This document shows positions 44,101 through 50,394 of a DNA stretch of 64,000 nt, piece after piece. The DNA comes from Streptomyces sp. L2. Lineage in GTDB: Bacteria; Actinomycetota; Actinomycetes; Streptomycetales; Streptomycetaceae. The notes under the pieces were generated by a model. That model was not told where the DNA came from. It searched no databases and worked only from the letters and a program-made list of their open reading frames with translations. The translations under genes and the position numbers were made by a program. Numbering within the stretch: the first letter of the stretch is position 1; every line of letters starts with the position of its first letter. The stretch spans positions 4,898,001 through 4,962,000 of the forward strand of contig NZ_QBDT01000001.1 of the NCBI RefSeq assembly GCF_004124325.1, in the 5' to 3' direction.

Positions 44101-45776
44101 CCCGCGGGGCTGTATCCGAAGCGCCTCAGCATCGTGCCCTCGGGCCCGTCTTCCGGGTTGCTCAGGCGCAGGGCGGTGACATGCTCTCCGTCGGTGTCCA
44201 CGTGGATGTGCCGGCCGCCGGAATCGCGTACAGCGGTGGGGAGTCCGCGGGAGTCGCGGTCGAAGTCGATCCGGTAGCCGTTGCGGTCGGTCAGCGCGGC
44301 CAGAGGGAGTGTGAACGCCTCGTCGACCGCGGCGGCCTGCCTCGGGGGAGAGAAGTGGCGGGTGATCCCGGTGAGCGGATCGGTGATGCGCAGCGGTGCG
44401 CCGGGGGTCCCGTCCCAGTCCAGTGGCCAGCGCGGGCCTTCCTGCGGCAGAACTGAAGCGCCCGGCTTCGGCACCGGATAGAAGAGGATCATTCCGTCTT
44501 CGGTGGCGAAGGCAGCACCCTCTTCGTCCAGCTCCAGGCGTTCGTCGAGAGTGGATGCCCAGGAAGGCCCGAAGGCGCGGCCCGCGCCGTAGGAGGACAC
44601 GTGGGTGCGACGCAACGCCAAGGGCAGTAGCCCGGGCAGTTCCACGTCGGTCTCGGCCATGAGCATCTCGCCGGACACCATGTCGATGGGGTCGCCGTTC
44701 AGGCAGCGGCCCTTGCCCGGCTTGCTCTTGGCCAGCGCCTCGTCGGCCTCCTTGCGCAGTCCCTTCCTGCCCAGGTTCTTCGCCATGGCCTTGAGGCCGC
44801 CCTTGCCGAGGGCCTTCATGCCCTTGGCGAGCTTCCCCACCGAGGTGATCCCCTTGCCGCCCGGTATGCAGTCCATCGCGGCGAAGGCGACGTCCCAGAG
44901 GGAGGCTTGGCCTTTTCTGTATTTGTTGAGGGTGTCGGCGAGGACGACGAGGGCGGCGACCAGGACGATCGCGCCGAGGATGGGGCCGCCGATGATCATG
45001 GCGACGATGCCGACGACCGTGACGACGACTTTGCAGACCGCGACGATCGTGTCCCAGTGGTCCTCGATCCAGTGGCCGACGTCCTGCCACCAGTGACGGT
45101 TCTGGATGCCGGCGTCGGAGGCGTCGTCGATCTTGCGTTTGGCCTCGCCCGCCGCGTCGTCGCGCATCTTGCGGGCGTCGGCGGCCATCTTCTTCGCCGC
45201 GGCCAGGGCGTTCTGGGCGTGGGTGACGTCCGTCTGGGCCTTGGTGTGCGCCGACTTGGCGTGCTGGACGTCCTTCGTGGCGGTCCGGACCTTGGACTCG
45301 TCCGGCTTGTCGGCGTCCGACTTGCTGCCCGTCGGGTCGTCCTTGTACTTGTCCGCCTCCTTGGTGGCCCGGGTGACCCACGAGTCCGCCGAGGACAGAC
45401 GGGACTTGGCCGAGGACAGGTCGGACTGGGCCTCCTTGGCCTTGGTCAGGGCCTTGTCCGCCAGATGCTGGGCGCGCTCCAGTTTGGGCCAGAAGTCGGC
45501 GAGGGCGTCCCCGCACATCTCGTACGACTTCTTCAGCTTCTTCAGGTTCTTCGGTACGTCCTTGAACTGGTCCTTGAAGACTGCCGCCGACTTGCCCGCC
45601 CACTGCAGCATCGTGTCGTCGCCGGCCATCGCGTGGACCATGCGCAGCGCGTCCGAGACGTCGTCGGCGAAGTCGTGGAGCTGCTTGGCGAGCGTGCGGA
45701 CCCGTTGCGGGTCACCCGGTGTGGGGTCCTTGTCCAAGTCCAGTGGATGCCAGTCCGCCGGCCTGTGTCCCGCCAT
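41160..45776 (-). CDS. RHS-repeat polymorphic toxin with YwqJ-like deaminase C-terminus
   Basis: 1538 residues. The N-terminal helical region is coiled-coil and LXG/WXG-like (residues 1-230), followed by two membrane segments ([20 protein letters not shown] onward) and a DUF6531 domain ([13 protein letters not shown]). About 25 YD/RHS repeats come next, then the RHS core end [22 protein letters not shown]. The toxin tip has CGE (Cys1481, Glu1483) and PCASC (Cys1522, Cys1525), the zinc-binding pattern of deaminases. It likely deaminates nucleic acid in a target cell. Followed by its SUKH-3 immunity gene. ATG at 45776. Confidence 0.92.
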   Translation of the reverse strand: [1538 protein letters not shown]

Positions 45777-45884
45777 CTGCCTGCAACCCCCGTCGCGTGT
45801 GCAGCCCCTCAACAGCCTCTGTGCACACGCGAACCTACCTGGAACGCGCGTTCGGCGGGAAGTTCGACCCGGCGCCGGAGACCT

Positions 45885-45917
45885 CCGCCGCCGGAGAGGG
45901 GGAGTCTCCGGCGGCGG
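45885..45917. terminator. Hairpin terminator between lectin-like gene and toxin gene
   Basis: Perfect 13-bp stem (CCGCCGCCGGAGA with TCTCCGGCGGCGG), 7-nt loop. It lies downstream of the secreted lectin-like gene (stop at 45937) and upstream of the toxin start. Confidence 0.8.
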
Positions 45918-45936
45918 CCGAACAGGGGCCAGGGAG

Positions 45937-46431
45937 TCAGGAGATCCAGTCCCAGCGGGTGTTGCTTCCGCTGTTCACGTAGCAGGAGGCCCATGTGTCG
46001 CCCGAGGAGTAGTGGCCCACGTAGCACGGCTCGGGGGAGCCGATGGGGTAGTTGGACGCCACGCCGAAGGAGAACACCTGGTTGTAGGCGGTGTTCCCGC
46101 AGACCGCCGTGTCGACGTCGTGCGCGAAGTCACCCTTCGGGCTCTTCGGGATGCTGAGGCAGATCTGGCTGTTGTAGCTGCCGTTGCGCACCATCTCGAT
46201 CCTGCCGGCGCTCGCGCCCCACCAGATGGAGCTGTTGGAGCGGTTGCAGGGCACCATCTTGACCGCGTGGGCGTACGTGGTGCCGTTGTCCGTGCCCTGG
46301 AGGCACTTGCCCGTCGCGTGGTTCCTGATCATGTGGCCTACGGCGGCGGAGGACGGCTGCGCCGTGAGGACGACCTGCGTGCCGGCGGCCAGGGCGCACG
46401 CCGTGAGCACGATTCCGAGCTTCCGCTTCAT
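45937..46431 (-). CDS. Secreted ricin-type/RICIN-like lectin protein
   Basis: 164 residues. Signal peptide MKRKLGIVLTACALAAGTQ, with AQPSSAA cleavage. The mature part has beta-trefoil-like repeats (IRNHATGKCLQGTDNGT, SQICLSIPKSP, CYVGHYSSGDTWASCYV) and six Cys. Probably binds extracellular carbohydrate. It shares orientation with the toxin and lies in the same island. The ribosome site GGAG is separated from the ATG by a run of eight C. Confidence 0.75.
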   Translation of the reverse strand: MKRKLGIVLTACALAAGTQVVLTAQPSSAAVGHMIRNHATGKCLQGTDNGTTYAHAVKMVPCNRSNSSIWWGASAGRIEMVRNGSYNSQICLSIPKSPKGDFAHDVDTAVCGNTAYNQVFSFGVASNYPIGSPEPCYVGHYSSGDTWASCYVNSGSNTRWDWIS

Positions 46432-46439
46432 GGGGGGGG
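46432..46439 (-). repeat. C8 homopolymer between ribosome site and start of the lectin gene
   Basis: Eight G on the plus strand directly next to the ATG of the lectin-like gene. GGAG is just beyond it, so the run sets Shine-Dalgarno spacing. Confidence 0.85.
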
Positions 46440-46629
46440 CTCCGATCGGACCTTGTGAGGCCGCCTCCGGTGACGGGGCCTCGTGTCGTCCGCGGTCGGC
46501 CGACCGCGGCGTCGCATCGAAGCTACGAGCGTCAAGTGCCCGCTGACGTCGGCTCCGTGAACGAGTCGCCTCCCCCGGTCGGGCGAGGGGGCGTACGCCT
46601 GCGGCGGGACCCGGAGGAGGAGAGGGCGG

Positions 46630-47313
46630 TCAGGACGTGAAGCGGAACGTCGACGTCACCGCGTCGAAGATGTCGAAGAACGCGTCGGCGAGGTCCAGCA
46701 CCTGGCTGCTGCCGGACACCAGCGCGACCTTGCCCTCCTGACCGGGCACGGGGATGTACGTCTGCATCAGGACGGCGCGGATCGTGCGGTTGAGGGCGTC
46801 GTCGGGGACCGGGATGTCCTCGATGCCGTACGTGCGGGCTGCCGGGCCGACGCCGGGGATGTCGACCGTGGTCACCTTGCGCCAGGAATCGCCCTCGTCG
46901 CGGGCCTCCTTCACCGCGAGTTGGGCGGCGATGGCGGCCGGGTCGGTGGAGAGGGGTGCGCCCTCGCGGGTGCGGCCGCCCACCAGGGAGACGGTGACCG
47001 ACCCGGTGACCGTCGTGTCGCCGCCGAAGCTCTCCGCCATGCAACCGCAGTACATCGCGCCCGACTTCCACGCGTCCGCCGCCGACTTCCGCAAGAAGGC
47101 GGTGAACGTCTCGCGGTACGGCGCCAGTTCCGGGTGCTGCTCGATCCGCTCGCGCACCATGCGGTGGATGGCGTCGTTCCGCGACTCCGGGCGGATGTCG
47201 AACTCCCACCACGACTCCGGCACCTTGATCCGGAAGCCGCCGCGCTCGACGGTGAGGGGTTCCGTGTAGCGGGCCATGGTGTCGGTCGTCCCCGTTCCTT
47301 CGGTCTCGGTCAC
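46630..47313 (-). CDS. Hypothetical protein of toxin island
   Basis: 227 residues from a GTG at 47313; an ATG at 47277 is equally possible. Soluble, mixed alpha/beta. GGFRIKVPESWWEFDIRPESR then a helical part, and a central VTGSVTVSLVGG. No signal peptide. Proteins with this VPESWW-type N-terminus are seen near WXG100 and RHS toxin genes in Streptomyces, as far as I recall. Divergent from a small WXG-like gene. Function unknown. Confidence 0.7.
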   Translation of the reverse strand: MTETEGTGTTDTMARYTEPLTVERGGFRIKVPESWWEFDIRPESRNDAIHRMVRERIEQHPELAPYRETFTAFLRKSAADAWKSGAMYCGCMAESFGGDTTVTGSVTVSLVGGRTREGAPLSTDPAAIAAQLAVKEARDEGDSWRKVTTVDIPGVGPAARTYGIEDIPVPDDALNRTIRAVLMQTYIPVPGQEGKVALVSGSSQVLDLADAFFDIFDAVTSTFRFTS

Positions 47314-47373
47314 TCGTGCGTACTGATGTACGGTGCCGCCAGGGTACGAGACCGGGAGACGGGGGAGTCACTC

Positions 47374-47730
47374 GTGGGCAAGGGCAAGCCTGATCTCGCG
47401 CTTCCGCTCAGCGAGCTGGAGGGCTACGGCAAGCAGATCCGGTCGATCAAGAGCCGGCTCAACCACACCAAGAACCTCTTCGAGTCCTACGCGGACGACA
47501 TCGCCGAGGGGACGGTCAACGACGCCCTCGACGACTTCGAGTCCAACTGGAAGGACGGCCGCGGCGACATCTCCAAGCAGCTCGACTCGCTCGCTGGGAT
47601 GGCGGACACGGTGGTGCGCGAGTTCAAGAAGCTGGACGTCGACCTGGAGAAGAAGGCCAAGGACACGGTGAAGAGCGAGGGGGCGCCGGGCTCCGGGCAC
47701 GGTCAGGGGCCGGCGCCGAAGAAGGAGTGA
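47374..47730 (+). CDS. Small helical WXG100-like protein
   Basis: 118 residues, GTG with GGGGGAG 7 bases upstream. Predicted helix-turn-helix hairpin: LSELEGYGKQIRSIKSRLNH, then ESNWKDGRGDISKQLDSLAG. The turn has WKDG where WXG100 proteins have WXG. The Lys/Gly tail is disordered. It fits an ESX/type VII-type secreted adaptor or chaperone near the RHS toxin; this is inference only. Confidence 0.7.
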   Translation: MGKGKPDLALPLSELEGYGKQIRSIKSRLNHTKNLFESYADDIAEGTVNDALDDFESNWKDGRGDISKQLDSLAGMADTVVREFKKLDVDLEKKAKDTVKSEGAPGSGHGQGPAPKKE

Positions 47731-47835
47731 AGAAGGAGTAGGGCACGCGGTACGGGGGGTTCCGGGCGGCCCCCGGGGCGGGCACTGTGAAGAGGAGCGA
47801 CGGAACGCTTCCCCTGCCTAGGCGGTGACAGGCAC

Positions 47836-48495
47836 ATGGCACTGGGTACGGCCACGCCCCCTCACGAGCCGCGGTTCGACGCCGGTCGGATCTGCCTCGA
47901 CCTCCTCGCGACCGCGCACCCGAACGAACGGCTGCATGCCGTCGAGCCGCTGTGCGGCTGGATCGCCGGCGCCGGGCTCGTGCCGCCCGGGACCCTGCTG
48001 GCGCACGCCGACGCCTCCTGGCCGGACCGATTCCGGGAACTGCGGGGGTGCGTGGGGCGGTTGGTGCGGCGGAACGCGCTTTCCCCGGCGCAATCCATCG
48101 CGCCTTCCCTCGTGCTTTCCCCCGCGCATCTCCCCGTGCTTTCCCCCGACCCGGTGTCGTACGACCTCGCGCTCCGCCGGCTCAACGAACTCGCCAGACC
48201 CGCGCCCCCCGCCCCCCGCGCCGCCCGTGCCCAGGACGGGACCCTCGTGCGGGAGCTGGCCGGCCCGCCCGAGTGCGCCGCGCTGCTCGCGGTCGTCGCC
48301 CGGGACGCCGTAGAACTGCTGACCGATCCCGTGGCCCGGGCGGCCGTACGCGAATGCGAGGGGGACAACTGCTCCCTCGTGTATCTGGACACCTCCCGCG
48401 GGCGCCGCCGGCGCTGGTGCTCCAGCGAGGTCTGCGGGAACCGGGAGCGGGTCGCCCGGCACCGGCGCCGGGCGGCGGCCCTCGCCCGCGCCTGA
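47836..48495 (+). CDS. CGNR zinc-finger transcriptional regulator (ABATE domain)
   Basis: 219 residues. The N-terminal ABATE-type ligand domain (RICLDLLATAHPNERLHAV...) is followed by a C-terminal CGNR finger: CEGDNCSLVYLDTSRGRRRRWCSS then CGNRERVARHRRR, all four Cys present. A duplicated 12-residue stretch (SIAPSLVLSPAHLPVLSP) lies in the linker. No neighbour in the same direction defines the target. Its 3' end is duplicated in a 45-bp tandem array. Confidence 0.88.
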   Translation: MALGTATPPHEPRFDAGRICLDLLATAHPNERLHAVEPLCGWIAGAGLVPPGTLLAHADASWPDRFRELRGCVGRLVRRNALSPAQSIAPSLVLSPAHLPVLSPDPVSYDLALRRLNELARPAPPAPRAARAQDGTLVRELAGPPECAALLAVVARDAVELLTDPVARAAVRECEGDNCSLVYLDTSRGRRRRWCSSEVCGNRERVARHRRRAAALARA

Positions 48496-48601
48496 GGTCG
48501 CGTACGCCGGTGTTGTGCGGCGGCCTTCGCCCGCGCCTGAGGTCGCGTACGCCGGCGCAGGGTGGCGGCCCTCGTCCGCGCCCTGAGGTCCGGTACATGC
48601 C
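48472..48601. repeat. 45-bp tandem array copied from the 3' end of the CGNR gene
   Basis: Unit 1 (48472-48516) contains the last codons and TGA of the CGNR gene. Units 2 (48517-48561) and 3 (48562-48601, partial) repeat GCGGCGGCCYTCGCCCGCG, CCTGAGGTC and CGTACGCCGG with few changes. The array lies in the 3' untranslated region. Confidence 0.85.
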
Positions 48602-48895
48602 GTAAGCGCCGGGAATGATACGGAACCGCCCAAGGCGGCGGGGGGCCGCCGTCCCGCGTGATTTCCGTAACACCAGGTTTGCTCCCGGTCCGGCGCGGGC
48701 AGCTCGGTCCACCTCCCGGCCGCCTTGGCAGTGTGTCGGAAATGTGAAAACCATACGGTGGGAATGTGACCCCATGTCCCGCTCGTCACGTCAGCCCACA
48801 GAAAACCGTCCCCTCACGTTGAACATCTCCCCGCTTCCGTCCGTACGGGTGGGCGAGCGACCGACTGGGGGAACCCCCGGACACCGGAGGTGGGC
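48602..48895 (+). promoter_or_regulatory. Promoter region of sigU
   Basis: No gene is supported between 48,602 and 48,895. It is less GC-rich near 48,720-48,800, where the sigU promoter probably lies (GTGTCGGAAATGTGAAAACC region). No hexamer pair could be assigned with confidence. Confidence 0.4.
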
Positions 48896-49474
48896 GTGCG
48901 CAAGGATGCGGCCGTGGCCAATGAACGTGGATCGAGGGCCCGACATCGCATGTCCTCACAGCCCTCGGAACCCGATGAGGAGCTGATGCGTGCCCTGTAC
49001 CGCGAGCACGCCGGACCTCTGCTCGCGTACGTCCTCAGGCTGGTCGCCGGAGACCGGCAGCGCGCCGAGGACGTCGTACAGGAAACGCTCATCCGTGCCT
49101 GGAAGAACGCCGGTCAGCTCAACCGGGCGACCGGATCGGTACGCCCCTGGCTGGTGACGGTCGCGCGCCGCATCGTCATCGACGGCCACCGCAGCCGGCA
49201 GGCCCGGCCGCAGGAGGTCGATCCGTCGCCGCTGGAGGTCATCCCCGCGGAGGACGAGATCGACAAGGCGCTGTGGCTGATGACGCTGTCGGACGCGCTC
49301 GACGACCTGACCCCGGCCCACCGGGAGGTGCTCGTCGAGACGTACTTCAAGGGACGTACCGTCAATGAGGCGGCCGAGACGCTGGGCATCCCGAGCGGCA
49401 CGGTCCGCTCCCGGGTGTTCTACGCCCTTCGGTCGATGAAGCTGGCACTGGAGGAGCGGGGGGTGACGGCGTGA
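48896..49474 (+). CDS. sigU: ECF RNA polymerase sigma factor SigU
   Basis: 192 residues from the GTG at 48896, GGAGG 5 bases upstream. Region 2 (LLAYVLRLVAGDRQRAEDVVQETLIRAW) and region 4 (DLTPAHREVLVETYFKGRTVNEAAETLGIPSGTVRSRV) are complete, with a short linker. Stop overlaps the start of the anti-sigma gene. This pair beside a HelD helicase corresponds, as I recall it, to sigU-rsuA of S. coelicolor, an envelope-linked system. Confidence 0.9.
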   Translation: MRKDAAVANERGSRARHRMSSQPSEPDEELMRALYREHAGPLLAYVLRLVAGDRQRAEDVVQETLIRAWKNAGQLNRATGSVRPWLVTVARRIVIDGHRSRQARPQEVDPSPLEVIPAEDEIDKALWLMTLSDALDDLTPAHREVLVETYFKGRTVNEAAETLGIPSGTVRSRVFYALRSMKLALEERGVTA

Positions 49475-50325
49475 TGAGCGGATACGGGGGACACAGCGGA
49501 TTCAGCACGGGTGGTCCGGGTATGTCTGGACCCATGGGACCGATGGGACCGGTGAGCCCGAGCAGCGAGGGATCATCCCTGCCCAACGAGCACGAGACCG
49601 TCGGCGCGTACGCCCTCGGGATTCTCGATGACGCCGAGGCAACCGCTTTCGAGGCGCACCTCGCCGGCTGCGAATGGTGCGCCCAGCAGCTCGACGAACT
49701 GGCCGGCATGGAACCGATGCTCGCCGCGCTCGCCGACCTGCCCGGCTCGGGCAGCACCCCCTCGATCGGCGAGTCGCTGTCGGCCCGGCCCAGCCCGCGG
49801 CTGGCGGAGAAGCTGGTCGTCGAGGTCGGTGACCAGCGGGCCCGCAAGCGCCGCCGCAGTATGTACATGATCGCGGCGGCGGCCGTGCTGATCGTCGGCA
49901 GCCCCCTGGCGATCCTCGCGGCGACCGGCGGTTCCGACGGCGGTACGAGTCGGCAGGCGCTCACCCCGGCGCAGACCACCTTCCAGGCGATGCCCGAGAA
50001 GAAGTCGGCCACCGACCCGACGAGCCACGTCAGCGCCACCGTCGGCATGGAGCAGAAGGACTGGGGCACCCAGGCCGTCCTGGAGCTCAAGAACGTCAAG
50101 GGCCCCCTGAAGTGCTCCCTGATCCTCGTCGCCAAGAACGGCGAGCGGGTGACCATGTCCTCCTGGTCCGTCCCGAACTGGGGCTACGGCGTGCCGAACG
50201 CCAAGACGGAGGAGGCGAAGAAGCCGCTCTACATCGGCGGGGCCGCGGCCTTCAAGCCGAACGAGATCGACCACTTCGAGGTTTCCACGTTCGACGGCAA
50301 GAAGCTCGTGCAGGTGCAGGCGTAG
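49474..50325 (+). CDS. rsuA: Membrane anti-sigma factor RsuA
   Basis: 283 residues. The first 33 residues are Gly/Met/Pro-rich. The zinc-binding anti-sigma motif H-x3-C-x2-C reads FEAHLAGCEWCAQQL. One membrane helix (MYMIAAAAVLIVGSPLAILAA) at about 130-150 is followed by an outer domain of about 130 residues (DWGTQAVLELKNVKGPLKCSLILV), typical of RskA/RslA proteins. Binds SigU until an envelope signal triggers cleavage. The ATG overlaps the sigma stop; a GTG 3 bases earlier is also possible. Confidence 0.9.
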   Translation: MSGYGGHSGFSTGGPGMSGPMGPMGPVSPSSEGSSLPNEHETVGAYALGILDDAEATAFEAHLAGCEWCAQQLDELAGMEPMLAALADLPGSGSTPSIGESLSARPSPRLAEKLVVEVGDQRARKRRRSMYMIAAAAVLIVGSPLAILAATGGSDGGTSRQALTPAQTTFQAMPEKKSATDPTSHVSATVGMEQKDWGTQAVLELKNVKGPLKCSLILVAKNGERVTMSSWSVPNWGYGVPNAKTEEAKKPLYIGGAAAFKPNEIDHFEVSTFDGKKLVQVQA

Positions 50326-50394
50326 CCGCCGTAGCTTTGCCGGGTCTCCTTCGCGTACGGTTGACGGCTGCCCAGCACGTCAGAAGGGGGCCCG

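Noticed and set aside
48811..49092. Minus-strand frame opposite the sigU start as a possible leader gene
   Set aside because: No ribosome site and it mirrors sigU codons.
50326..50394. Rifamycin-associated element upstream of the HelD gene
   Set aside because: No palindrome of the expected type was found between rsuA and the HelD start; the gene is best called a general HelD.
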